From CAYMTN01 sp964393335 (GTDB lineage Bacteria > Chloroflexota > Anaerolineae > Aggregatilineales > Aggregatilineaceae): a stretch of 15,764 nt of DNA. Under the pieces are notes generated by a model. The model ran no database searches, had not been told where the DNA came from, and worked only from the letters and a program-made list of their open reading frames with translations. Positions 6,872-13,595 of the stretch are shown piece by piece (position 1 is the first letter of the stretch; each line of letters begins with the position of its first letter). The stretch is taken from the NCBI GenBank assembly GCA_964393335.1, contig CAYMTN010000126.1, positions 1-15,764 on the forward strand. Direction: 5' to 3'. A program made the translations under genes and the position numbers.

Positions 6872-6894
6872 ACCCAATACCCACGAACGACGGG

Positions 6895-6920
6895 ACCGCC
6901 CTGATAGGCGGTTTTTTGTT
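6895..6920 (+). terminator. Rho-independent terminator of the histidine kinase gene
   Basis: ACCGCC (6895-6900) and GGCGGT (6907-6912) form a stem around a 6-base loop, followed by TTTTTT and GTT. It lies 24 bases after the kinase stop codon, between two convergent genes. The opposite strand lacks a T tract after the hairpin, so it works mainly for the plus strand. Confidence 0.85.
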
Positions 6921-6933
6921 ATAGACGGATTGG

Positions 6934-7338
6934 TTACGAATTCTCAGAAGCGGGGGAGGCCGGTTTGCCCAGGAAGCGTTCGACGTGGCTGATCAACTGC
7001 TCCGGGGTGATCGGTTTGGTCAGGTAACTGTCAATGCCTGATTCGCTGCCGACTGACAAAAAGAAACTGCGGGCGTACGCGGTCAGGATTATGATCGGCG
7101 TATGAGGCCGTTGTTCGCGTTTTTCAACTTCCCGAATGCTCTTGGCGACCTCGAATCCACTCATATCCGGCATGGCGATATCCAACACGATCAAATCAGG
7201 CCGCTCCGTTTCGTACTGTTTGACGCCTTCCGGGCCGTTCGGGGCTGTGATGACGTCGTAGTCGCCCAGTTTGAGGAAATGTGTGGTCAGACTGCGGATC
7301 AGATCGTCATCGTCAATCACGAGGATTCGTTTGCTCAT
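6934..7338 (-). CDS. Single-domain response regulator (CheY-like receiver)
   Basis: A 134-aa protein consisting of one receiver domain. The acidic pocket is at D9-D12 (VIDDDDL). The phospho-accepting aspartate is D53 in LIVLDIAMPDMSGFEV. The switch threonine is T86 (IIILTAYA) and the conserved lysine is K108 (YLTKPIT). A short Pro/Ser-rich tail follows residue 124, with no DNA-binding output domain. It therefore acts through protein contacts or as a phosphorelay intermediate. It lies convergent to the GAF-PAS histidine kinase, 62 bases apart across a terminator. Pairing with that kinase is likely from position but not shown. The ATG at 7338 has no clear ribosome binding site; AAAAAACCTG precedes it. 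Confidence 0.95.
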   Translation of the reverse strand: MSKRILVIDDDDLIRSLTTHFLKLGDYDVITAPNGPEGVKQYETERPDLIVLDIAMPDMSGFEVAKSIREVEKREQRPHTPIIILTAYARSFFLSVGSESGIDSYLTKPITPEQLISHVERFLGKPASPASENS

Positions 7339-7374
7339 CAGGTTTTTTCTCGCGTTACTCTCAACACTGCCACC

Positions 7375-7403
7375 AGCGTACCAGACTATGCGGCACGTTA
7401 CAA
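7375..7403 (-). promoter_or_regulatory. Possible promoter of the receiver gene
   Basis: On the minus strand TTGTAA (7398-7403) is followed after 17 bases by TACGCT (7375-7380). The spacing is ideal but the -10 box is poor. The predicted leader is about 30 bases. Confidence 0.4.
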
Positions 7404-7437
7404 TATGCGACTTGTCTAGAGATTATGGCCGCCCTGC

Positions 7438-8202
7438 TTATCCCGCGCGAATATGGTGCCGGACCTGTTCGGCCAGCGCCACGAATTCCGGCTGGGCGAG
7501 CAGGTCCAGGTGGCGCGGGCGCGGCAGCGGGATCGGGATGTCGGCTACCAGGTGGCCTGGTCGCGGACTCATGACCAGCACCCGGTCGCCCAATATCACG
7601 GCTTCGGGGATGCTGTGCGTCACCATCAAGACCGTTTTCCGGTGGCGCGCCCAAATGCGCAGCAGTTCTTCGCTCATTTGCTCGCGTGTCAGCGCGTCCA
7701 ACGAGCCGAACGGCTCATCCAAAAGCAGCACTTCGGGGTCGTGAATCAGCGCCCGCCCGATGGCGACTCGCTGCGCCATGCCGCCCGACAGCGCCGCCGG
7801 ATAGGTGCCAGCGAATCCTTCCAGCCCGGTCAGTTCCAGCATAGCCAGGGTGCGGCGTTCGCACTCGGCCCCGGCGATCCCGGCTAGTTCCAACGGCAGC
7901 GACAGGTTGCCGTACACCGTGCGCCAGGGCATCAGGTTCGCCTTTTGGAATACGATCCCGATGCGGCGCTGCGCCCGCGTAATGGGACGATCATCCAGCA
8001 GCACGCGCCCGGTTTCCGGTGGCAGCAGCCCGGCCAGAATCCGCAGTAGTGTGCTTTTTCCGCAACCGCTTGGCCCCACCAGGCACACGAATGACTCGCG
8101 GGATAGGCGCAGTGTGACATCGGCCAGGGCCGGGACGTCGTCGCCCGGCCCGTGATACGTGTGGCTGATCGATTCGGCGGCCAGTATGGCCTGGTTTGCC
8201 AT
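7438..8202 (-). CDS. ABC importer ATPase, SsuB/TauB/ThiZ-like
   Basis: A 254-aa protein, the normal size for a nitrate/sulfonate/taurine/pyrimidine-type importer ATPase. Walker A is GPSGCGKST (43-51), the Q loop is VFQKANLMPW (Q86), the signature is LSGGMAQR (138-145), Walker B is LLLDEPFGSLD (159-169), and the H loop is MVTHSIPEA (H196). It powers uptake by the permease and binding protein encoded just upstream. ATG at 8202 lies 8 bases after the binding-protein stop. The frame is open further upstream to 8349, but that part overlaps the binding-protein gene and precedes the conserved start of the domain. It is the last gene of the operon, and no convincing terminator follows. Confidence 0.94.
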   Translation of the reverse strand: MANQAILAAESISHTYHGPGDDVPALADVTLRLSRESFVCLVGPSGCGKSTLLRILAGLLPPETGRVLLDDRPITRAQRRIGIVFQKANLMPWRTVYGNLSLPLELAGIAGAECERRTLAMLELTGLEGFAGTYPAALSGGMAQRVAIGRALIHDPEVLLLDEPFGSLDALTREQMSEELLRIWARHRKTVLMVTHSIPEAVILGDRVLVMSPRPGHLVADIPIPLPRPRHLDLLAQPEFVALAEQVRHHIRAG

Positions 8203-8210
8203 GATGTGCG

Positions 8211-9236
8211 TCAGTCCGGTAAGAAGCCCATGTTGTAACACCCTGCCAGATTCGCCAGCGGCTGCTCGAGCAACCCGCTTTCGATGAGGATCGTCTGGGT
8301 CGTTTCCCAGGCGGCTGGCATGGTACGTCCAAGATCGTCCGAGCGCCACAGGTCCAGCGAGTTGGTGAGTACCTGGCGCTGCGTGTCGTACTGGTCTTCC
8401 GGCAGGTCGGTGACGTAACTTTTGACGCTGATGTCAAACGCGCCGTCCGGGTCGTTCAGCACATCGGCCACGCCGCGTCGAAGGGCGCGAACCATGCCGC
8501 GCACCAGTTCGGGATGATTGCGGATCGTCTGTTCGTTGCTGACCAGGCCGTTTGATACCAGCATCGCATAATCCGACACGTCGATCACGTTGACCGCGCC
8601 GCACTGCTGCTCGATGGTCAGCGGCTCGTTGACGATATACACGACGGCAGCTTCAACCTTGTTTTCGCAGATATTTTCGGGCGCGGCAAAACCGATGGTA
8701 CGCAGTTCGCCGAGATCGGCTTCGCTCAGATCGGCGGCGTTCAGCAGGGCGCGCAGGCCGATGTAACTGGCTCCAAACGGGCCGGGGATGCCGACGATGC
8801 GTCCGGCCAGGTCGGCGGGTTCGGTGATGTTCTGTTCGGCCCGCGAGACGACGCCCACCGGGAAGCGGTGATACCACTCGAACACGTACACGACGGGGCG
8901 GCCATTGGCGCGGGCCAGCACCACTTGTTCACCACTGATCAGGCCGAATTGCAGGTCATTACTGGCGAGGCGTTCGACGCCGTCAGCCTCGTTGAAGCTG
9001 TTTTCAAACGTAACGGCGATGTTTTCGTCGGCAAAGTACCCCTTTTCGGCGGCGACATAGGCGGGGGCAAACTGCACGCTGGGAACGTAACTCATAAACA
9101 CGGTGACGTTCGTCTGGTCGCCGGATGTTTTATCCTCGCTTGACAACACGTAGGCAGCAATCAGCAGCACGGCCAGGATCGCCACAACTGCCATGAGCAG
9201 CACGATCCGTCGTAAGTGAGTGTGGCGCGCTCGCAT
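8211..9236 (-). CDS. NMT1/THI5-like ABC substrate-binding protein
   Basis: A 341-aa protein. The N-terminus has a basic stretch (MRARHTHLRR) and one hydrophobic helix (about residues 11-32) without a lipobox cysteine, so it is exported and either cleaved or anchored by that helix. The mature part begins TVFMSYVPSVQFAPAYVAAE. KGYFADENIAVTFE, SGEQVVLARANGRPVVYVF, NEPLTIEQQCG and DYAMLVSNGLVSNEQTIRNH follow, a set of motifs typical of the NMT1/THI5-like family. Relatives include ThiY, which binds formylaminopyrimidine for thiamine salvage; others bind riboflavin-like or sulfonate ligands. The substrate is therefore probable, not certain. ATG at 9236 has GGAG about 9 bases upstream. A 98-base gap separates it from the permease gene. 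Confidence 0.9.
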   Translation of the reverse strand: MRARHTHLRRIVLLMAVVAILAVLLIAAYVLSSEDKTSGDQTNVTVFMSYVPSVQFAPAYVAAEKGYFADENIAVTFENSFNEADGVERLASNDLQFGLISGEQVVLARANGRPVVYVFEWYHRFPVGVVSRAEQNITEPADLAGRIVGIPGPFGASYIGLRALLNAADLSEADLGELRTIGFAAPENICENKVEAAVVYIVNEPLTIEQQCGAVNVIDVSDYAMLVSNGLVSNEQTIRNHPELVRGMVRALRRGVADVLNDPDGAFDISVKSYVTDLPEDQYDTQRQVLTNSLDLWRSDDLGRTMPAAWETTQTILIESGLLEQPLANLAGCYNMGFLPD

Positions 9237-9334
9237 CGAGAATACTCCGTTCTATGGTGGCTGAAACCAGCAGAAATCCGACGCCTAAGTGTATCGAACT
9301 TGGGCTAATGTGCTACTTCTGGTTTCTGGTTCTG

Positions 9335-10201
9335 TTACCGGGCTTCTTGCCAGTCGAGCAGGATGTGCTCCAACCAGGACGCCAGTCCGTAGAGGATGAG
9401 GGCCAGGGCGGTCAACGTGAAGACGGCTGCGATCACCAGCGGCGTGTCGTACGTGCCGCGCCCGAAGTTGACGAGGTAGCCCAGGCCCGCGCTGGCGCTG
9501 ACAAACTCGCCGACCACCGCGCCGATGACCGACAGCGTGGCGCTGACTTTCAGACCGCCGATCACGATCGGCATGGCGGCGGGCAGGTCCAGGTACCAGA
9601 AAGTTTGCAGGGGAGTCGCTTCAAGGGACCGCATCAGGTCGCGCAGTTCCGGCGGGATGCTGCGAATCCCGATGACGGTGTTCACCAGCATAGGGAAAAA
9701 CACCAGCAGCGCGCAGATGATCGTTTTGCTGGCGATACCGGGGCCGAACCAGATGATCAACAGAGGCGCTACTGCGACGATGGGCACTGCTTGCAGCGCG
9801 ACCAGATAGGGAGTCAGGGTATACGCTGCCAGGCGGTTTTTCGCGATCAAGTACCCGCTCCAAAACGCGGCCAGGACACCCACCAGCAGCCCGGTCAGCA
9901 CTTCGCGCAATGTCACGGCGGTATGCCGCACCAGTGCGCCATCCGACGCAAGCTGCCACCAGCGGTGCGCTACGCTGGCCGGAGAAGGTACGATGAACGA
10001 CGCGTACCACCCACTGCGCGCGACTGCCGCCCATACGAGCAGCAGCACGCCGCCAAAGGCCGGTGCCAGCAGCAGATGCCAGCGACTCGCCGTGAGGCGG
10101 AGGCCCGGCACAAGCCCTGTCGGCGTGTGAGGACGCGGCGGCAGATCGGCTATGGGATGATCCGGCCGGGGGTGTTTGACCGCGGTGGCTTTGCCATCCA
10201 T
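9335..10201 (-). CDS. ABC importer permease, BPD_transp_1/SsuC family
   Basis: A 288-aa protein. A polar, proline-rich N-terminal tail (about 1-40) precedes six or so membrane helices. The first is about 41-61 (WHLLLAPAFGGVLLLVWAAV), followed by the periplasmic element VPSPASVAHRWW typical of SsuC/TauC/ThiX permeases. The EAA coupling loop is at about 194-212 (EATPLQTFWYLDLPAAMP), and the C-terminal helix is about 256-275. It forms a homodimeric channel with two ATPase subunits. ATG at 10201 lies 6 bases after the DUF2007 stop and has no clear ribosome binding site, suggesting translational coupling to that gene. The following binding-protein gene is 98 bases away on the same strand. Confidence 0.92.
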   Translation of the reverse strand: MDGKATAVKHPRPDHPIADLPPRPHTPTGLVPGLRLTASRWHLLLAPAFGGVLLLVWAAVARSGWYASFIVPSPASVAHRWWQLASDGALVRHTAVTLREVLTGLLVGVLAAFWSGYLIAKNRLAAYTLTPYLVALQAVPIVAVAPLLIIWFGPGIASKTIICALLVFFPMLVNTVIGIRSIPPELRDLMRSLEATPLQTFWYLDLPAAMPIVIGGLKVSATLSVIGAVVGEFVSASAGLGYLVNFGRGTYDTPLVIAAVFTLTALALILYGLASWLEHILLDWQEAR

Positions 10202-10207
10202 GCCGGG

Positions 10208-10522
10208 TTACGACTCCTCATCACCGGCGTCAAGTTCAGGCGGGATTTCGTCCCAGTCATCGCTCTCGTCGCGTTCGAGCAGCGCGGACGCTTCGTCATA
10301 ATAACTTTCGGGGACGGCGACATCGACGCCGCCCAACAGCCCGACCGACAGCGGAATCGCGCTGCTGCCAATGGCCTCGCGGAACAGGTACACCGGAATG
10401 CCTGCGCTGCGCAGCAGGCCCGCCGGAATCTCGGCGGTTGCCATGTCGGGGGCATGGGCAACGATATACCACAATTTGCGGTCAGGACCGCGACGTTTGA
10501 TGATGGCGTTGTTTTCGTTCAT
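10208..10522 (-). CDS. DUF2007-domain small protein, first gene of the ABC importer operon
   Basis: A 104-aa soluble protein. Residues about 18-85 match the DUF2007 pattern: WYIVAHAPDMATAEIPAGLL with later LRSAGIPVYL and a DVAVPESYYDEASALLE end. Here the W/Y start, the A-x-x-x-x-x-L-x-x-x-G-I-P core and the V-P-x-x-x-x-x-A-x-x-x-L end are conserved. The family is annotated as putative signal transduction, with no proven role. An acidic tail (DDWDEIPPELDAGDEES) follows. ATG at 10522 is preferred. The frame stays open to 10591, but the extra part overlaps the cyclophilin terminator and the promoter. No ribosome binding site lies at the right distance; the promoter position suggests a leaderless message. 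The stop is 6 bases from the permease start. Confidence 0.8.
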   Translation of the reverse strand: MNENNAIIKRRGPDRKLWYIVAHAPDMATAEIPAGLLRSAGIPVYLFREAIGSSAIPLSVGLLGGVDVAVPESYYDEASALLERDESDDWDEIPPELDAGDEES

Positions 10523-10528
10523 GTACAG

Positions 10529-10557
10529 ATCATAACGGCTCCTACCCAGAACGACAA
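10529..10557 (-). promoter_or_regulatory. Promoter of the DUF2007-ABC importer operon, probably leaderless
   Basis: On the minus strand TTGTCG (10552-10557) is followed after 17 bases by TATGAT (10529-10534). Six bases separate the -10 box from the ATG at 10522, so the expected transcription start coincides with the A of the start codon. Confidence 0.7.
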
Positions 10558-10573
10558 TGGTAAGACAGCAAAA

Positions 10574-10615
10574 GCGCGCTTTTCCGCTCAAGCTGGATAG
10601 AGTGGAAAAACGCGC
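10574..10615 (-). terminator. Rho-independent terminator of the cyclophilin gene
   Basis: A 16-bp stem (arms 10574-10589 and 10600-10615, with one mismatch and one G-T pair) encloses a 10-base loop. On the minus strand it is followed by TTTTGCTGTCTT. It lies 23 bases beyond the cyclophilin stop and just before the next promoter. Confidence 0.85.
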
Positions 10616-10638
10616 CCGCGGTCAAGATATGGCCGTCG

Positions 10639-11157
10639 TTACGCTTCGCTGATTTCGACGGTGCGCAGTGTATCACCGGGCTTGGGGTCGCGCATGGGAT
10701 CGCGTACCCGAATCTTCAGCAGTACGTCGAGGCTTTTTTGGTCGCGCACCTTGCCGAACACGGCATGTTTGCCGTTCAGGTGAGGCGTTGTCGTATGCGT
10801 GATAAAGAACTGGCTGCCATTCGTATTCGGTCCGGCGTTCGCCATGCTCAGGATGCCAACGCTGTCATGTTTGAGCGCCAGCGCGGACGCCTCATCCTTG
10901 AACTTGTATCCTGGGCCGCCGGTTCCCGTGCCGGTCGGATCGCCGCCCTGGGCCATAAAACCGCTGATGACCCGGTGAAAGGTCGTGTTATCGTAATACC
11001 CTTCGCGTGCCAGAAAAACGAAGTTGTTGACCGTAGCCGGTGCCTGCGCGGCGAAGAGGTCTATCACGATGTCGCCGTGATCGGTCTTGAAGGTAGCCGT
11101 GTACGTTTTCTGCGGGTCAATTTGCATGTCTGGCGGTGAACTGTACTGTTTTGCCAT
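10639..11157 (-). CDS. Cyclophilin-type peptidyl-prolyl cis-trans isomerase
   Basis: A 172-aa protein, one cyclophilin domain with a short N-terminal extension and no signal peptide, so cytoplasmic. It catalyses cis-trans isomerisation of X-Pro bonds. Active-site elements are FHRVISGFMAQGGDPTGTG (R62, F67, M68, Q70), SMANAGPNTNGSQFFIT, and HLNGKHAVFGKV. The tryptophan that binds cyclosporin in eukaryotic cyclophilin A is histidine here (first residue of HLNGKH), as in many bacterial members, so drug affinity is probably low. ATG at 11157 is chosen: the MAKQYSSPPD start is typical and AAGGG lies about 12 bases upstream. An open frame to 11235 adds 26 residues without domain support. It is monocistronic, with a strong terminator downstream. 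Confidence 0.95.
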   Translation of the reverse strand: MAKQYSSPPDMQIDPQKTYTATFKTDHGDIVIDLFAAQAPATVNNFVFLAREGYYDNTTFHRVISGFMAQGGDPTGTGTGGPGYKFKDEASALALKHDSVGILSMANAGPNTNGSQFFITHTTTPHLNGKHAVFGKVRDQKSLDVLLKIRVRDPMRDPKPGDTLRTVEISEA

Positions 11158-11241
11158 TGAGATTTTTTCCCTTATTGATTCACGCCACGTTGGCGCGCCG
11201 TCCATTATGGACGAGTTTACCAAATTCAGATGCATTATGCC

Positions 11242-12612
11242 TTACGCGTCGAGCGTCGCAAAAAATGCGATAAACGCCGCCGTAAAGCGCATCGACTCGA
11301 AGTAGTCTTTGACATAGATATTCTCGTTGGGCGAATGCATCCGGGCATTCGGGTGCCATGTCGTCCCCGCGAAGATCACCGGAATGTTCAACAGCGTGCT
11401 GAGCGGGTAAAGCGGGCCGCTGCCGGCAAACCAGGGATACATGATCGGGTCTTTGGCCCATAATTCACGGCTGGCGGCGACGGCAGCGCGTTCGACCAGG
11501 CTGTTGGGCGGCGAGGCCGCGAATTCCTCTCCGCCGAGGGACGTGATCGTGATGTCGGTGAATCCGCGCCGGTCGAGGTGCTCGCGCAGCAGGCGTTCGG
11601 CCAGTTCGGACGTCAGGCCGTTGACCAGCCGAAAATCCAGTTTGACCATGGCTTCGGCGGGCAGCACCGTTTTGGAGCCTGCATTGGTATACCCGGACTG
11701 AATCCCGCAGATCGTCAGGGTCGGCTCGCTGACATAGCGGCGGCGCGCAGCCTGGTCGTCCATGCCGTTGATCCACTGGTCAAGGCCCCACCGTTTGCGC
11801 ATCGCGTCGAATTCCAGCGGCACGGCGTCGATCCGCTTCCAGTCTTCCACGCTCAGCGGTTTGACGTGCTCCATGTACCCGTCCAGCGTGATGGCGTCGT
11901 TCTGGTCCTTGAGCGTGCTCAGCGCCCATACCAGCCGCCACGCCGGATTAGTGACCAGTGGCGCAACCGATGAGTGCAGGTCCTGGTTCGGTCCCTGGCA
12001 GTGCAACTCAAAATAGGCGAGGCCCTTCCCACCAAGCCCGAACATGGGGCGGCCTGCTTCGTCATAACCGCCGCCTTCCCACAAGATGCCATCGGCGGCG
12101 AGCATCGCGGCATGGTCGTGCACCCACGCTTCAAGATGCGTGCTGCCGATTTCTTCCTCGCCCTCGACCACCCACTTGATGCGGACCGGCAGATCGCCTT
12201 GAGTTTCCAGCCAGGTTTCGACCGCTTGAATGCGCGAAAGCAGCTCCCCTTTGTCATCGGATGTGCCGCGCCCGAAGATTCGGCCATCCTTGATGACCAT
12301 CGCAAACGGGTCGCTTTCCCAGAGATCAACCGGGTCTTCGGGCTGCACGTCGTAATGGTTGTAGATCATCAACGTGCGGGCTGCGTCTGCCGGCCCGATC
12401 TCGGCGTAGACGAGCGGCGAACCGGGAGTAGGGTAGACGGTCACATCCGCGCCCAGGCGGCGCAGGCGTTCCGCGACCTGTCCGGCCATGTCCGAGACGC
12501 CGCGCCCATCGGCGGCGACGCTGACTTGCCCGATGAACTGGCCGAATTCATCCAAAAACCGGTCATGATGCGTGTTCACATAGTCGTCAAACGTGTCAGT
12601 CTGGTATGGCAT
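11242..12612 (-). CDS. M20 family metallodipeptidase (dipeptidase/CNDP-like)
   Basis: A 456-aa protein, normal length for the M20A/CPG2 dipeptidase group. Metal and catalytic residues are visible: H86-x-D88 in YNHYDVQP, D119 in GRGTSDDKG, catalytic E153 and metal ligand E154 in EGEEEIGS, and H426 in MHSPNEN. The lid/dimerisation domain lies between roughly residues 200 and 350 (starting near GGKGLAYFELHCQGPNQDLHS). It should hydrolyse dipeptides or related N-acyl amino acids in the cytoplasm, using two zinc or manganese ions. There is no signal peptide. ATG at 12612 has AAGGAGC about 13 bases upstream. It follows the adenosine-specific kinase family gene by 48 bases with no terminator between, so they are probably co-transcribed. 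Confidence 0.94.
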   Translation of the reverse strand: MPYQTDTFDDYVNTHHDRFLDEFGQFIGQVSVAADGRGVSDMAGQVAERLRRLGADVTVYPTPGSPLVYAEIGPADAARTLMIYNHYDVQPEDPVDLWESDPFAMVIKDGRIFGRGTSDDKGELLSRIQAVETWLETQGDLPVRIKWVVEGEEEIGSTHLEAWVHDHAAMLAADGILWEGGGYDEAGRPMFGLGGKGLAYFELHCQGPNQDLHSSVAPLVTNPAWRLVWALSTLKDQNDAITLDGYMEHVKPLSVEDWKRIDAVPLEFDAMRKRWGLDQWINGMDDQAARRRYVSEPTLTICGIQSGYTNAGSKTVLPAEAMVKLDFRLVNGLTSELAERLLREHLDRRGFTDITITSLGGEEFAASPPNSLVERAAVAASRELWAKDPIMYPWFAGSGPLYPLSTLLNIPVIFAGTTWHPNARMHSPNENIYVKDYFESMRFTAAFIAFFATLDA

Positions 12613-12660
12613 AAGGGAATGTTTTGCTCCTTGTAGATAAACCAGCGTGCAAAGACCCGA

Positions 12661-13149
12661 TCAACCCAGTTTGTAGCCAATCTTCCGCAGCAGGTCCATG
12701 CGCCATGTTATGCCCGCCTCGTCTTCAACACCTTTGCTGCTGAAACCGTCGATCACCCCCAGGATGCCGCGTCCCAGCTCGGTTTCGGCCAGGATCACCT
12801 GAGTTGGATTGGCGGTCGCGCAGAAGATACGAACGACTTCCTGCACGCGCTGCACCACGTTCAACACGTTGATCGGGTAGAATCCCTCGCCCAGGAACAA
12901 AATGAACGCGTGCCCGGCAGAGAGCGCCTGGGCATTCCTGATCGCCAGGGCTTTGAGGTCGTCGTCGGTGCCGGTGTGGCGGATCAAACACGCGCCGGAT
13001 GCCTCGCAGAAGGCCAACCCGAATTTGATGCCGGGTACGGCTGTTACCAGGGCCTCGTGCACATCCTCAACTGTTTTGATGAAGTGGCTTTGACCGAGGA
13101 TGAAGTTGATCGATTCGGGTTTTTCGATTGTGATCACGCTGAGTTCCAT
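12661..13149 (-). CDS. Adenosine-specific kinase family protein (PF04008-like)
   Basis: A 162-aa protein covering the whole family. Features that I recognise are ELSVITIEKPESINFILGQS at the N-terminus, IKTVEDVHEALVTAVPGIKFGLAFCEASG, LIRHTGTDD, AGHAFILFLGEGFYPINVLN, and FCATANPTQVILAETELGRG followed by GVIDG. The family was named from archaeal proteins that bind adenosine or AMP. Enzymatic activity is thinly documented, so the kinase label is a family name rather than proof. It is cytoplasmic. ATG at 13149 has GGGAGG about 9 bases upstream. It sits ahead of the M20 dipeptidase in a likely two-gene operon; no functional link between the two is obvious. Confidence 0.9.
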   Translation of the reverse strand: MELSVITIEKPESINFILGQSHFIKTVEDVHEALVTAVPGIKFGLAFCEASGACLIRHTGTDDDLKALAIRNAQALSAGHAFILFLGEGFYPINVLNVVQRVQEVVRIFCATANPTQVILAETELGRGILGVIDGFSSKGVEDEAGITWRMDLLRKIGYKLG

Positions 13150-13184
13150 CGAGTTTACCTCCCGTTGGCTGTAACGCTGCGTCT

Positions 13185-13212
13185 AGCATAGCCCATTCTG
13201 CGTGCAAAACAA
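13185..13212 (-). promoter_or_regulatory. Probable promoter of the adenosine-specific kinase family gene
   Basis: On the minus strand TTGTTT (13207-13212) is followed after 16 bases by TATGCT (13185-13190), 36 bases upstream of the start codon. It lies just beyond the terminator of the preceding gene. Confidence 0.5.
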
Positions 13213-13230
13213 ACCGCACGCGCCGCCGCA

Positions 13231-13268
13231 AACAAAAAGCCCGTCCACACGCGATGGTTGGCGGGCTT
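13231..13268 (-). terminator. Rho-independent terminator of the coaE operon
   Basis: AAGCCCG (13237-13243) pairs with CGGGCTT (13262-13268), with further partial pairing inside the loop. On the minus strand the stem is followed by a T run interrupted by one G (TTTGTT after the stem). It lies 24 bases beyond the stop codon of the 94-aa membrane protein. Confidence 0.75.
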
Positions 13269-13292
13269 ACGGCGTATGTGGATGAAAGCGAG

Positions 13293-13577
13293 TCAGACGT
13301 CCTGGCGGGGTGTCGTCTCGTGTGCAGGCGGCTCTGGCGCGTCGGATTCGTCATCGTCTTCCCAACTGATGATCCAGATGCACAGACCCGACACAATAAC
13401 CGTTGCGACGACGAGTGCGATCCAGTTTCCGGCGGTCAGGCCGACGTCGCGCCCTTCATAGACCAACAGCGCCACGCAGAAAACCGACAGCACAAGCCAG
13501 GCCGTGATACGCGGCCACGTTTCGATCAATCGAATCACCGGGCCGAGGCCCGGCTGCTGCTTCAGACGTTCCACCAT
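13293..13577 (-). CDS. Small two-helix membrane protein downstream of coaE
   Basis: A 94-aa protein. The N-terminus is basic and amphipathic (MVERLKQQPGLGPVIRLIET). Two helices follow: about 24-40 (ITAWLVLSVFCVALLVY) and about 50-71 (NWIALVVATVIVSGLCIWII), joined by a short loop EGRDVGLTAG. The C-terminal tail is acidic and polar (WEDDDESDAPEPPAHETTPR). I recognise no family. It starts 18 bases after the coaE stop on the same strand and ends just before a terminator, so it is the second gene of that operon. The ATG at 13577 has a weak upstream purine stretch (GGTAG at about 10 bases). No catalytic residues are apparent. Confidence 0.75.
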   Translation of the reverse strand: MVERLKQQPGLGPVIRLIETWPRITAWLVLSVFCVALLVYEGRDVGLTAGNWIALVVATVIVSGLCIWIISWEDDDESDAPEPPAHETTPRQDV

Positions 13578-13595
13578 ATGCTTTTTCTACCCTGC

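Noticed and set aside
6107..6877. A 256-codon open frame on the minus strand opposite the histidine kinase (and 5294-5980)
   Set aside because: It is antisense to well-conserved GAF, HisKA and HATPase regions and encodes a His/Gln-rich product without motifs.
8203..8349. Upstream extension of the ABC ATPase frame by 49 codons
   Set aside because: It overlaps the substrate-binding protein gene and precedes the normal start of the domain; the ATG at 8202 fits family length.
9237..9334. Possible TPP riboswitch or other leader element before the substrate-binding protein
   Set aside because: I looked for the CTGAGA and ACCCTT-type conserved elements of a TPP riboswitch and found none. The 98-base gap is also too short and holds only a short ACCAGAA direct repeat.
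9254..10600. A 448-codon open frame on the plus strand, antisense to the permease and DUF2007 genes
   Set aside because: Its product is rich in Arg, Gln, Asp and His with no domain or hydrophobic core, as expected for the antisense frame of a GC-rich gene. The minus-strand genes have clear family motifs.
11183..11212. Short inverted repeats (CGCCA-CGT-TGGCG and GTCCAT-T-ATGGAC) upstream of the cyclophilin gene
   Set aside because: They have short arms, no T tract and no match to a promoter I could place. They may be chance in GC-rich sequence.
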